From Clostridia bacterium (GTDB lineage Bacteria > Bacillota > Peptococcia > DRI-13 > UBA5745): a stretch of 64,000 bases of DNA. Both the position numbers and the translations under genes were made by a program. Below are positions 8,832 to 17,665 of this stretch, piece after piece; within the stretch, counting starts at the first letter, position 1; every line of letters begins with the position of its first letter. The DNA is taken from assembly GCA_018436095.1 (NCBI GenBank), contig JAHDMJ010000018.1, positions 186,001 to 250,000 of the forward strand. The letters are read 5' to 3'. Below the pieces are notes generated by a model. It did not search any database, was not told the origin of the DNA, and saw only the letters and a list, made by a program, of their open reading frames with translations.

Positions 8832-10029
8832 AAGGTCAGGGAGCTGCCGGCCAGGTGAGGAGCGGTGGCCGGCAGAGGAAACGGCGGCGGCAGCGGAAGC
8901 AAGGGGGCAGCGGCCTTCCTTTGTTCAAGTAGATCTGGCTGCCATTGGCAGAAACGCCAAAAAATATAAGGAGCTGTTGGCAGAGGAGCCGGGTTGCCGT
9001 TTGATGGCGGTAGTGAAGGCCAATGCCTATGGCCATGGAGCCTTGCCGGTAGCCCGGGAGGCCCTGGCTGCCGGCGCCCATTGGCTGGGCGTGGCTTTAC
9101 CCCAGGAGGCCTTCGAATTGCGGCAAGGGGGAATCCAGGCTCCTATCCTGATTTTAGGTTACTCCGATCCGGCGGCTTATGAGGGCTTGATTAAAGAAAA
9201 CGTCAGTATTACCATTTTTTCTCCTGAGCAGGGCCGGGCTTTGGCTGAGGCCGCAGCGGCAATAGGACACAAAGCCCTCGTTCACCTCAAAATCGATACG
9301 GGCATGAGCCGCATCGGTTTTTGCCCCGGTGAGGCTGCCCTGAAGGATATCGTAGCCTTGGCCGCTTTGGGGGGACTGGAGCTGGAAGGCTGCTTTACTC
9401 ATTTTGCCCGGGCTGATGAAGATGATGAAGCAAGCTGGCGGCAGCAGCGGGAGGCCTTTGAGGATTTCCTGGCTGCCCTGGCGGCCAAAGGCCTGAGTTT
9501 CCCTCTGGTGCATTGCGCCAATACGGCGGCTATCATGAGGGGAGGGGCGGCCGGCATGAATATGTGCCGTCTGGGTATCGGCCTCTATGGGCTTTATCCT
9601 TCACCGGCGGCCAAAAGCTGGGGTTTGGGCCTTGAGCCGGCTCTTTCCTGGAAAAGCTGCCTCAGTCACGTCAAATGGCTGCCTCCCGGGAAGGGGGTCA
9701 GCTACGGGCACATCTGGAGGACAGAAAGAGAAACTTTGGTTGGTACGGTGCCCCTGGGCTATGCCGACGGCTATCCCCGCTCCCTGAGCAATAAAGGCAG
9801 GGTGCTGGTGGGCGGCAAAAGTGTGCCGGTTATCGGCAGGATCTGTATGGACCAGTTCATGGTGGATTTAACGGCGGTGCCCCAGGCCCGGCCGGGAGAT
9901 GAGGTAGTGCTCATCGGCAGACAGGACGCTGAGGAAATCAGTGTTGATGATCTGGCCGGTTTGGTCAATACGATCAACTATGAAGTCGTCTGTATGATAG
10001 GCGGCAGAATACCGAGGCGATATATATGA
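8821..10029 (+). CDS. alr: Alanine racemase
   Basis: 402 residues. The PLP lysine motif AVVKANAYGHGA and the C-terminal domain with VPLGYADGYPRSLS and GRICMDQFMVDLT are clear. About 35 extra N-terminal residues precede the conserved VDLAAIGRNAKKYKEL; a later start cannot be excluded, though the ATG at 8821 has a GGGAGA site. It converts L- to D-alanine for peptidoglycan. It overlaps pfkA and the next gene, so it is cotranscribed with the hydrogenase-like cassette, an unusual context. Confidence 0.95.
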   Translation: MMNERSGSCRPGEERWPAEETAAAAEARGQRPSFVQVDLAAIGRNAKKYKELLAEEPGCRLMAVVKANAYGHGALPVAREALAAGAHWLGVALPQEAFELRQGGIQAPILILGYSDPAAYEGLIKENVSITIFSPEQGRALAEAAAAIGHKALVHLKIDTGMSRIGFCPGEAALKDIVALAALGGLELEGCFTHFARADEDDEASWRQQREAFEDFLAALAAKGLSFPLVHCANTAAIMRGGAAGMNMCRLGIGLYGLYPSPAAKSWGLGLEPALSWKSCLSHVKWLPPGKGVSYGHIWRTERETLVGTVPLGYADGYPRSLSNKGRVLVGGKSVPVIGRICMDQFMVDLTAVPQARPGDEVVLIGRQDAEEISVDDLAGLVNTINYEVVCMIGGRIPRRYI

Positions 10030-10268
10030 TGATCAAAATTTGTGTTGGCAGTTCCTGTCATATTAAGGGTTCCGCTCAGGTCATTGAGGCCTTTCGTCAA
10101 GCTGTGGCCGAACGCCCTGAGTCCGAGCAAAATGAAATCCAATTGGGCGGAAGTTTTTGTATGGGCGAATGTCAAAAAGGGGTCAATGTTTCCATAGACG
10201 GCGTCATCTACCATCAAGTAACACCGGAACAGGTGCCCCAAATAATGGAGTTGAGAAAAGATGGCTGA
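10026..10268 (+). CDS. Thioredoxin-like 2Fe-2S ferredoxin protein
   Basis: 80 residues. Two N-terminal Cys (CVGSSC) and two further Cys (CMGEC) have the C-X4-C/C-X3-C layout of the thioredoxin-like 2Fe-2S (NuoE C-terminal) fold. Such single-domain proteins commonly precede [FeFe] hydrogenase genes and are likely electron partners. It overlaps alr by four bases and the hydrogenase gene by eight. Redox partner role is inferred from context. Confidence 0.85.
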   Translation: MMIKICVGSSCHIKGSAQVIEAFRQAVAERPESEQNEIQLGGSFCMGECQKGVNVSIDGVIYHQVTPEQVPQIMELRKDG

Positions 10269-11973
10269 AATAATTACGACCCAGCAGGCGGAATGCAAAG
10301 ACTGCTATCGCTGCTTGCGGGGCTGCCCCGTAAAATCCATCGGCTTTGTCACCAAGCAGGCAAAAATCCAAGAGGACCGCTGTATATTGTGCGGAAAATG
10401 CGTGGTGGAATGCCCCCAAAAGGCCAAGGTCTATATTAATGAAGTTGAAGAGATCCGCCGGCTTTTGCAAGGGGAAGAGCCGGTGGTTTTGAGTATTGCT
10501 CCCAGCTTTCTGGGCAGCTTTGAGGAAAAGCCCGGCCAGTTGTTTAACCGGATCTGTCAGGCCGGTTTTGCCGACGTGGAGGAGACGGCTATCGGCGCCG
10601 CCTTGACCACCCGGGAATACCGCCGTTTATTAGCCTCAGACCAATGGCAGGATAAAACGGGTCTTTCTACTTGCTGTCCGGTGATTGTTAATCTGGTGGA
10701 AAAATATCACCCCGCTTTGATGAACAACTTGCTGCCGGCCCTTTCGCCCATGGTAAGCCATGCCCGCCTGATCAAAAGCCAGCGGGGGGAAAACTGCAAA
10801 GTGGTTTTTGCCGGTCCTTGTATTGCCAAACTGGATGAGGCCAAAAAATTTGGTTTGGACGGCGCCTTAACCTTTGGCCAGCTAAAAGTACTCCTTCTGG
10901 AAATGGAGGGGCTGCCGGAGAAGAAAGCGCCGGAGCATTATAAATATGAAGAAAACTGGCTGCCCACCAGAAGCTATCCCATTCACAACGGTGTGCTGTT
11001 CAGCGTGAAGGGGGCCTGGGGCAGCAATCAGGATTACTGGTCCATTGAAGGCATCGAGCAATGTCAGGAAATTTTAAAAGCTTTGGAAAATGGGGATATC
11101 TCTCCCCGGTTCATCGAAATGATGGCTTGCCAGGGCGGCTGCGTAGGGGGGCCGGCCATCGACTCCCGTCATAATTTGTATTGGCGTAAGCAAAAAGTTC
11201 AGGATATAATTAAAACCAGCGAAAGCAAGTATTTGGCTGACATTCCCGAATTTCCCGGCACTATGTCCAAATCTTTTACCAACCGGCAAATAAAGGAAGG
11301 CCCTTTTACGGAAGCTCAGATCATGGAAGTGCTGCGCAAAATGGGCAAAGAAGGAGAAAAGGACCTCCGCAACTGCGAAGGCTGCGGCTACCCCAGCTGC
11401 CGGGATAAAGCTGTGGCTGTCCTTGCAGGCCTGGCTACTTTGGAGATGTGCATACCTTTTATGCGGTCAAAGGCGGAATCTCTGGCCAACATGGTGCTGG
11501 ACAATACGCCAAACGGTATATTGGTTCTTGACCATCACCTGCATTTGCGGGACTTTAATCCGGCGGCGGCCCGGATGCTGCCTCAGATACCTCTGGCCCA
11601 GGGCCTTAATTTGGGGGACTATGTGGATATCAGGCCCTACCGCCAGGCATTTTTAGCAAAAGAGAATGTTTATGGGGCCTTGGTGGAATATCCCCAGTGG
11701 AATAAAAATACCCGCCAGACCATCGTGCCTGTGCTTTCAGAGAGCCTGGTCATGGTGATTCTGGAGGATATTACCGATTTACTAAAAGAACGGCATGAGC
11801 TTGACGCCATGAAAGAAAACGTCATGGACAAAGCCAAAACCGTTATCGAGCAGCAAATGCGGGTAGCCCAGGAGATCGCCGGCCTGCTGGGAGAGACTAC
11901 AGCGGAAACAAAGGCCACCTTATACGAATTATTGAAGCATCTGGAGGACAGGGGCAATGGCAATATCCTTTGA
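10261..11973 (+). CDS. hydS: Group C-like sensory [FeFe] hydrogenase with PAS domain
   Basis: 570 residues. Order: two 4Fe-4S ferredoxin motifs (residues ~12-55), the H-cluster domain, a CEGCGYPSC iron-sulfur FES motif (~371-395), a PAS domain (~405-505) and a coiled-coil tail. The three H-cluster signatures are divergent: STCCPV (~138), GPCIAK (~185) and MMACQGGCVGGP (~288). All four cluster-binding Cys are kept. This domain order matches the putative sensory [FeFe] hydrogenases (HydS, group C), thought to report H2 or redox state. It overlaps the phosphatase gene downstream by 17 bases. Confidence 0.88.
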   Translation: MAEIITTQQAECKDCYRCLRGCPVKSIGFVTKQAKIQEDRCILCGKCVVECPQKAKVYINEVEEIRRLLQGEEPVVLSIAPSFLGSFEEKPGQLFNRICQAGFADVEETAIGAALTTREYRRLLASDQWQDKTGLSTCCPVIVNLVEKYHPALMNNLLPALSPMVSHARLIKSQRGENCKVVFAGPCIAKLDEAKKFGLDGALTFGQLKVLLLEMEGLPEKKAPEHYKYEENWLPTRSYPIHNGVLFSVKGAWGSNQDYWSIEGIEQCQEILKALENGDISPRFIEMMACQGGCVGGPAIDSRHNLYWRKQKVQDIIKTSESKYLADIPEFPGTMSKSFTNRQIKEGPFTEAQIMEVLRKMGKEGEKDLRNCEGCGYPSCRDKAVAVLAGLATLEMCIPFMRSKAESLANMVLDNTPNGILVLDHHLHLRDFNPAAARMLPQIPLAQGLNLGDYVDIRPYRQAFLAKENVYGALVEYPQWNKNTRQTIVPVLSESLVMVILEDITDLLKERHELDAMKENVMDKAKTVIEQQMRVAQEIAGLLGETTAETKATLYELLKHLEDRGNGNIL

Positions 11974-13105
11974 GGTAGGCATCGCCTCCCAAAATAAAGT
12001 AGACGAAGTCCTCTGCGGCGATGTGGTGGAGGTACAGCGGGATGAGCAGTCTACGGTCATCGTTTTATCCGATGGCTTAGGCAGCGGCGTTAAAGCCAAT
12101 ATTCTGGCCACCCTTACCGCCCGCATTGCTTCCCGGCTTTTAATCCGGGGCGTGCCTTTGTCGGAAGTGGTGGAGACGATTTCCAGTACCCTGCCGGTCT
12201 GCCAGGTGCGCAATTTGGCTTATTCCACTTTTTCCATATTACAAATTTTTAAAAACGGCACGGGGTATCTCATTCAATATGATAATCCCAGAGCTATGCT
12301 TTTACGGAGAAACCAGCCGCCGATCCCTCTGAAAGGGAAGGAAAGGCAATACGGCAGCCGCAAGATCAGTGAGACAATGTTGGAGTTGGATGACGGCGAT
12401 ACCCTGATTTTGTGCAGTGACGGCGTCACCCATGCAGGAGTGGAGGCTTTGCTGCCCCTTGGACTGGGGGAAGAAGGCCTGGAGCGGATGCTGCGCCAGG
12501 AGGTGGGGTTAAAAAACTCTGCTCAAATTCTGGCCGAGGAAATTGTGGAATGCTGCGAGTGTTACAGCGCCGGTACCATGGGGGACGATACCACTGCCGT
12601 GGTAGTGAAGGTGCGGCCTTTGATCAAAGGTGTGCTGCTGTCGGGCCCGCCCCTGGATAAGGCTCAGGACCAGGCTATGGTGGATGCTTTTTTTGAGGGA
12701 AAAAAAACCAGGGCTATCTGCGGCGGCACCTCCGCCAATATCGTTTCCCGGCTGCGGAATTTGCCTATCGACGCTGATTTGAGCTATGTGGATCCCAAAA
12801 TCCCCCCTATTGCCAAAATGCCCGGCGTTGACCTGGTGACGGAAGGGGTCCTGACGCTAACCAGGGTGGTGCAGGTCTTGGAATCAGGCCAGATCCGTAT
12901 TAAAAACAAGAAGGACGGAGCCAGTCTGCTGCTGCAATGGCTGCTTTCCTGCGATGAAATCGATTTGCTGGTGGGGCTGCGGATCAACGCCGCCCATCTT
13001 ACCCCCGGCCTGCCTTACAGCATGGGGCTGCGTTCCACAGTTTTGCAGAAGCTTCATGACTTGCTGAGTGAGCGGGGCAAGATCTGCCGGCTGCACTGGT
13101 ATTGA
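11957..13105 (+). CDS. SpoIIE-family PP2C serine phosphatase
   Basis: 382 residues. The PP2C-like metal motifs are visible: VLSDGLGSGVKA, LILCSDGVTHAG and GDDTTAVVVKV. SpoIIE-type phosphatases dephosphorylate serine, usually on anti-sigma-factor antagonists. About 140 residues beyond the phosphatase core (from ~residue 230) form a conserved C-terminal extension often seen in hydrogenase-linked members. The 17-base overlap with the hydrogenase-PAS gene strongly implies coupled output: H2 or redox sensing to protein dephosphorylation. The target protein is not in this window. Confidence 0.88.
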   Translation: MAISFEVGIASQNKVDEVLCGDVVEVQRDEQSTVIVLSDGLGSGVKANILATLTARIASRLLIRGVPLSEVVETISSTLPVCQVRNLAYSTFSILQIFKNGTGYLIQYDNPRAMLLRRNQPPIPLKGKERQYGSRKISETMLELDDGDTLILCSDGVTHAGVEALLPLGLGEEGLERMLRQEVGLKNSAQILAEEIVECCECYSAGTMGDDTTAVVVKVRPLIKGVLLSGPPLDKAQDQAMVDAFFEGKKTRAICGGTSANIVSRLRNLPIDADLSYVDPKIPPIAKMPGVDLVTEGVLTLTRVVQVLESGQIRIKNKKDGASLLLQWLLSCDEIDLLVGLRINAAHLTPGLPYSMGLRSTVLQKLHDLLSERGKICRLHWY

Positions 13106-13135
13106 TGTTAACTTAAAATATGGTGGTTGCGAAGA

Positions 13136-13864
13136 ATGAATCAAAGGCTAACATTTCATAAGGATTTTTTTCAAGGTTTGCAAGATGGCATTCCCGTAGG
13201 GCTGGGGTATTTGTCGGTTTCCTTTTCCTTTGGCGTTATGGCTGTCAATATGGGGCTGCCGGTTTGGTCGGCAGTACTGGTTTCTTTAAGCAATTTAACG
13301 TCGGCGGGACAATTCGCCGGTATCGGCTTAATGGTGGCGGGGGCTCCTTTGGTGGAAATGGTTCTGACTCAATTGGTGATCAATATAAGATATTCGCTGA
13401 TGTCCATGTCCCTTTCCCAAAAAGCCGATGGAACAATGACGGCTTTACACCGGTTTTTGACGGCTTTTATGATTACCGATGAGATATTTGCCCTGGCCAG
13501 TCAAAAGGAAGGGCAGGTAAGCCGGTATTATATGTATGGGGTAGGCTTGATCCCGGTAGTCTCCTGGACCTTGGGTACCCTTTTGGGGGCTGTGGCCGGA
13601 GGATTGATGCCAGAGGCTTTACGGTCGGCGCTGAATGTGGCTTTGTATGCCATGTTTATCGCTATTATTCTGCCAACCGCCCGGCACAGCAGGCCGGTGC
13701 TGCTGGTGATCCTGCTGGCCGGCGGCGCCAGTTGTTTTATGCGCTATGCACCGGTGGTTTCCCGGCTTTCCGCCGGCTTTGCCATGATCCTTTGCGCGGT
13801 GGCGGCGGCATTTGTGGCCGCTTTGCGCTATCCTGTGGAGGAGGTGGAGCATGGAGACCGCTAA
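13136..13864 (+). CDS. azlC: AzlC-family branched-chain amino acid exporter, large subunit
   Basis: About 242 residues, mostly hydrophobic with roughly eight predicted membrane segments and the N-terminal FFQGLQDGIPVGLGYLSVSFSFGV block typical of AzlC. It forms an exporter for branched-chain amino acids with AzlD. The ATG at 13136 fits a GGTGG site nine bases upstream; a TTG at 13127 abuts that site. The end overlaps azlD by 14 bases. Confidence 0.92.
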   Translation: MNQRLTFHKDFFQGLQDGIPVGLGYLSVSFSFGVMAVNMGLPVWSAVLVSLSNLTSAGQFAGIGLMVAGAPLVEMVLTQLVINIRYSLMSMSLSQKADGTMTALHRFLTAFMITDEIFALASQKEGQVSRYYMYGVGLIPVVSWTLGTLLGAVAGGLMPEALRSALNVALYAMFIAIILPTARHSRPVLLVILLAGGASCFMRYAPVVSRLSAGFAMILCAVAAAFVAALRYPVEEVEHGDR

Positions 13865-14168
13865 CCTGCTGCTTTATACGGGCGTTATGGCTTTGGTAAC
13901 TTATTTGATCCGCATGCTGCCCCTGGCTTTGATCCGCCGCAAGATCGCAAGCCCCTTGATCCGCTCTTTTCTGTATTACGTGCCCTATGCGGTGCTGGCA
14001 GCCATGATTTTGCCGGATATTTTATATGCTACCCGCTCTTTTTGGTCGGCGGCGGCGGCTTTGGCGGTGGGAGCGGGTTTGGCTTTGCGGGGCCAAAAAC
14101 TGATCGTAGTAGCGATTTTTGCCTGCCTTACCGTATTTGTGGCAGAGCTTTTATTGGGAATAGTTTAA
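13851..14168 (+). CDS. azlD: AzlD-family transporter small subunit
   Basis: 105 residues with about four membrane segments; the N-terminal TYLIRMLPLALIRRKI is typical of AzlD. The ATG at 13851 follows GGAGGTGGAG within the end of azlC, showing translational coupling. Works with AzlC in amino-acid export. Confidence 0.92.
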   Translation: METANLLLYTGVMALVTYLIRMLPLALIRRKIASPLIRSFLYYVPYAVLAAMILPDILYATRSFWSAAAALAVGAGLALRGQKLIVVAIFACLTVFVAELLLGIV

Positions 14169-14192
14169 GTCCCGGGAGGAAAGAGGAAACCT

Positions 14193-15338
14193 TTGCAGAA
14201 AAACATGAAGTTAAATCAAGAGGATATGGCGCTGTTGGCCGGGCTTCCCGGCCTTTTTTTAGAGTGGTACAGGACGGCGGCCCGCAATCTGCCCTGGCGG
14301 CAAAACCGGCAGCCTTATGGCGTCTGGCTGTCAGAAATCATGCTGCAGCAAACCCGGGTGGAGGCCGTAAAAGGCTTTTATCAGCGGTTTTTAGAGGCGT
14401 TGCCGGATATTGAGGCTTTGGCTGCCGCTTCGGAAGAGCAGGTGTTTAAGCTGTGGGAAGGGCTGGGCTACTACCGGCGGGCCAGAAACCTCCACCGGGC
14501 TGCTCAGCTTGTGGTGTCCGAACATCAGGGTGTTTTTCCTGCCGATTATGAAGGGATACTGGCCTTGCCGGGTATCGGCGAATATACGGCGGGAGCTGTG
14601 GCCTCTATCTGCTTTGGCATAGCCAAACCGGCAGTTGATGGCAATGTTCTGCGGGTGATGGCCCGGCTTTTGGACAGTGATGAAGCCATTGATCAGCCGG
14701 CCTTTAAGAAAAAGGTGAGCCAAGGCCTGGAGGCTGTGATGGCGGGCATTTCGGGAGCTGCCGTCCCTGATTATATAAGCAGGTCTTTTGATCCGGGGGA
14801 TTTTAACCAAAGCCTGATGGAAATCGGGGCCATGATCTGCCTGCCCAAAGGCATGCCGAAATGCTGCCAATGTCCGGCCCGGCAGCTCTGCCGCAGTCAT
14901 GCTTCCGGCAGGGCGGAACTTTTGCCGGTGCGGCAAGTGAAAAAACCCCGCCGCATAGAAGAAAGAACCGTATTTATTTTGCAGCGGGGTGAGGAAATTG
15001 CTCTTTGCCGCCGCTGTGACCAGGGCCTTTTGGCGGGCTTGTGGGAGCTGCCTAATGTGGCGGGCCGCTTAAGTCCCGATCAGGCTATGGCCCAGGCTGC
15101 TGCCTGGGGTGTCTATCCTGTGGCCCTGGAGAAGTCTTTAGAGCGAATCCACGTTTTCAGCCATGTGGAGTGGCGGATGACCGGCTATTTCATAGGCTGT
15201 GCTGCCGGCGGCGAAAGGACGGTTCTTCAAAAGGAAGAGTTGCAGGATACGGCAAAGGAGCTTGAATGGACTTCCGTCCGCCAGAGGCAGTTGGCCCATC
15301 CCCTGCCGGCGGCTTTCAGCTTATTTTTGGAAGAGTGA
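14193..15338 (+). CDS. mutY: A/G-specific adenine glycosylase MutY
   Basis: 381 residues. The N-terminal HhH-GPD domain has the catalytic Glu in SEIMLQQTRV, the HhH LPGIGEYTAGAV, the catalytic Asp in AVDGNVLRV, and Cys in C-X6-C-X2-C-X5-C spacing for a 4Fe-4S cluster. The C-terminal NUDIX-like domain that recognises 8-oxoG is present. TTG at 14193 has an AGAGG site; ATG at 14205 is the alternative. It removes A opposite 8-oxoguanine. Confidence 0.95.
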   Translation: MQKNMKLNQEDMALLAGLPGLFLEWYRTAARNLPWRQNRQPYGVWLSEIMLQQTRVEAVKGFYQRFLEALPDIEALAAASEEQVFKLWEGLGYYRRARNLHRAAQLVVSEHQGVFPADYEGILALPGIGEYTAGAVASICFGIAKPAVDGNVLRVMARLLDSDEAIDQPAFKKKVSQGLEAVMAGISGAAVPDYISRSFDPGDFNQSLMEIGAMICLPKGMPKCCQCPARQLCRSHASGRAELLPVRQVKKPRRIEERTVFILQRGEEIALCRRCDQGLLAGLWELPNVAGRLSPDQAMAQAAAWGVYPVALEKSLERIHVFSHVEWRMTGYFIGCAAGGERTVLQKEELQDTAKELEWTSVRQRQLAHPLPAAFSLFLEE

Positions 15339-15419
15339 GGGGAATGAAAATTTTCTTCTTATTTGCATAAATGTTTACTTATGCTCATTCTCTTATCGTT
15401 GTCGAACAATTTTAAGCCC

Positions 15420-15448
15420 TTGTGCGCTTATAAAATTTATGATAATAT
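15420..15448 (+). promoter_or_regulatory. Putative promoter for tig
   Basis: TTGTGC at 15420-15425 and TAATAT at 15443-15448 with a 17-base spacer, in the 203-base AT-rich gap before tig. Confidence 0.5.
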
Positions 15449-15541
15449 CTACAAGAATAAGTTGCTTTTCTTTATATGAGAAATAGATAAGGCTATCATA
15501 GGATAAGCCTTTGGCAAGTTAATACAGGAGGAATGTGTGAA

Positions 15542-16837
15542 ATGAAAGTCAATGCAGAAAAACTGGAAGGCAATAAGGCCAAACTCACGATTGAGGTGGC
15601 CCCGGAAACCTTTGAGAAATCTATGGATAAAGCTTTTCGCCAAGTGGTGAAAAAGATCAGTATTCCCGGTTTTCGCAAAGGAAAAGCGCCCCGGCATGTG
15701 GTGGAGCGGATGTATGGCCGGGAAATTCTTTTGGAAGATGCTATTAATGATGCTGTTCCCGAAGCCTTCAGCCAGGCTCTTGATGAGATTGGCTCCGAGT
15801 ATGAATGCATTGTTTACCCCAAATATGAGATCGTTTCCTCTGAAAAAGGCCAGGGTTTGGTTTTTACGGCCACTTATGATTTAAAACCGGAAATCAAGCT
15901 GGGCCCATACAAAGGTATGGAGCTGGAGAAGATTTCTGAGGCAGCCGAAGAAGGCGCCGTAGAAAAACAGCTTAAAGCTATGCAGGAAAGATTTGCCCGC
16001 CTGGAAAAAACCGAAGGTCCCGCCGTAGTAGGCGATGTATGCACCATCGACTTTTTGGGCAAGGTAGATGATATTCCTTTTGAGGGCGGTGCAGGCCAGA
16101 ATCATCCTCTGGAGCTGGGCAGCGGCTCCTTTATTCCCGGCTTTGAAGAGCAATTGGTAGGCGCTAAAGTTGGCGACGAGGTAGCGGTAAATGTTACATT
16201 CCCCGAGGATTACCGTGCTACGGAGCTGGCCGGTAAGGCTGCCGTCTTTGATGTTACCGTCAAAGAAATCCAGCATAAGATTTTGTCTGAGATGGATGAC
16301 GAATTTGCCAAGGACGTCTCCGAGTTTGAGACTCTTGAAGAGTTAAAGAAGGATCTGGAAGAAAAATTAAATAAAGAAGCCAAAGAAAAAGCCCAGGCCG
16401 ATCTGGAAAACAAGGCTGTAGAAAAGGCTGTTGAAGAAGCTAATCCGGAGCTGCCGGAGAGCATGCTGGCCATGAGACAGGATCAATTGCTGGAGAATTT
16501 TGCCCGCCAGATTCGCCGTCAGGGTATTGAGCTGGAGCAATATATGGAGCTTACCGGTATGAAGCTGGAAGACATCCGGGAAAACTTCAAAGAAAGAGCC
16601 CAGAAGGAGCTGCAAACGGAGCTGGTTCTGGAAGCTGTGGCCAAGGCTGAAGGTGTGGTCATCGGCGATGAGGATCTGGAGGATGAGTATAAGCGTCTGG
16701 CAGATCAGACCGGCAGACCGGCAGAGGAGATCAAAGAGATTTACGGCGGCAACAAGACTATGGTGGAATCCCTGAAATTCAATCTGATGATGAATAAGGC
16801 CATCAAAGTTCTGACGGACAACGCCAAGATCAAATAA
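15542..16837 (+). CDS. tig: Trigger factor
   Basis: 431 residues. N-terminal ribosome-binding domain with the signature PGFRKGKAPRHVVERMYG, a FKBP-type prolyl isomerase domain (VGDVCTIDFLGKVDDIPFEGG), and a C-terminal chaperone domain with SEFETLEELKKDLEEKL. The ATG at 15542 is ten bases after AGGAGG; the in-frame ATG at 15533 is only one base away from it. Trigger factor folds nascent chains at the ribosome exit. It is followed by clpP-clpX, the usual order. Confidence 0.97.
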   Translation: MKVNAEKLEGNKAKLTIEVAPETFEKSMDKAFRQVVKKISIPGFRKGKAPRHVVERMYGREILLEDAINDAVPEAFSQALDEIGSEYECIVYPKYEIVSSEKGQGLVFTATYDLKPEIKLGPYKGMELEKISEAAEEGAVEKQLKAMQERFARLEKTEGPAVVGDVCTIDFLGKVDDIPFEGGAGQNHPLELGSGSFIPGFEEQLVGAKVGDEVAVNVTFPEDYRATELAGKAAVFDVTVKEIQHKILSEMDDEFAKDVSEFETLEELKKDLEEKLNKEAKEKAQADLENKAVEKAVEEANPELPESMLAMRQDQLLENFARQIRRQGIELEQYMELTGMKLEDIRENFKERAQKELQTELVLEAVAKAEGVVIGDEDLEDEYKRLADQTGRPAEEIKEIYGGNKTMVESLKFNLMMNKAIKVLTDNAKIK

Positions 16838-16861
16838 ACACCACCGGGATCGAATCAGGCC

Positions 16862-16913
16862 AGAGGGCAGCCGGATGTACCGTTTCAAATACAGGTGCAG
16901 GACGCTGCCCTCT
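16862..16913 (+). terminator. Stem-loop between tig and clpP
   Basis: A perfect ten-base stem (AGAGGGCAGC with GCTGCCCTCT) encloses a 32-base loop just after tig. There is no T run, so it may be a processing or attenuation structure, not a classical terminator. Confidence 0.5.
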
Positions 16914-16932
16914 ATAGTATATACGGCAATTA

Positions 16933-16961
16933 TTGAAAGTATTAGTTGATATTCGTAGATA
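16933..16961 (+). promoter_or_regulatory. Putative promoter for clpP-clpX
   Basis: TTGAAA at 16933-16938 and TAGATA at 16956-16961 with a 17-base spacer, 31 bases before the clpP start. A direct repeat ATTAGTTGA overlaps it. No CtsR-type tandem heptamers were seen. Confidence 0.5.
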
Positions 16962-16991
16962 TTAGTTGAATAAAGAGATGAGGTGTAAAAA

Positions 16992-17624
16992 ATGACCGAG
17001 ATTTATCGTCCTGCCATGAATGCCTATGTGCCTATTGTTGTGGAGCAGTCCAGCCGGGGTGAACGCTCCTATGATATTTACTCCCGTTTGCTGAAAGACC
17101 GTATCGTTTTCTTGGGTACGGAAATCGATGATACCGTAGCCAATTTGGTGGTAGCTCAGTTGTTATTCCTATATGCGGAGGATCCGGATAAGGATATTTC
17201 GCTGTATATTAACAGTCCCGGCGGTTCGGTAACGGCTGGTATGGCTATTTACGATACCATGCAGTATATCAGAGCCGATGTTTCTACCATTTGCATCGGC
17301 CTGGCGGCCTCCATGGGAGCTTTCCTCCTGGCTGCCGGCGCTAAAGGCAAGCGGTTTGCTTTACCTAATGCGGAGATTATGATTCATCAGCCTTCTGCCG
17401 GCGCCCGGGGTCAGGTGACGGATATCGAAATCCACGCCCGCCGCTTGTTGCAGGTTAAGGAGCGCTTGAATCAGATATTGGCGGAGAATACAGGCCAGCC
17501 TTTGGAGAAAATTAAGCAGGATGTGGAGCGGGACTTCTTCTTTGAAGCTCAGGATGCTAAGGAATACGGCCTGATCGACGACATCCTGACGCAGATTCCT
17601 AAGGATGCCATAGGGAAAAAATAA
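16992..17624 (+). CDS. clpP: ATP-dependent Clp protease proteolytic subunit
   Basis: 210 residues. The nucleophile Ser lies in [11 protein letters not shown], the His in MIHQPSAG, and the oxyanion strand [11 protein letters not shown] is intact. ClpP tetradecamers degrade substrates unfolded by ClpX or ClpC; both ClpX (next gene) and a MecA adaptor (6.3 kb) are encoded here. clpX follows after 41 bases. Confidence 0.98.
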   Translation: MTEIYRPAMNAYVPIVVEQSSRGERSYDIYSRLLKDRIVFLGTEIDDTVANLVVAQLLFLYAEDPDKDISLYINSPGGSVTAGMAIYDTMQYIRADVSTICIGLAASMGAFLLAAGAKGKRFALPNAEIMIHQPSAGARGQVTDIEIHARRLLQVKERLNQILAENTGQPLEKIKQDVERDFFFEAQDAKEYGLIDDILTQIPKDAIGKK

Positions 17625-17665
17625 AGGATACCGGTTGGCCCAAGGCTGCCGGTGCGAGGTGATAT

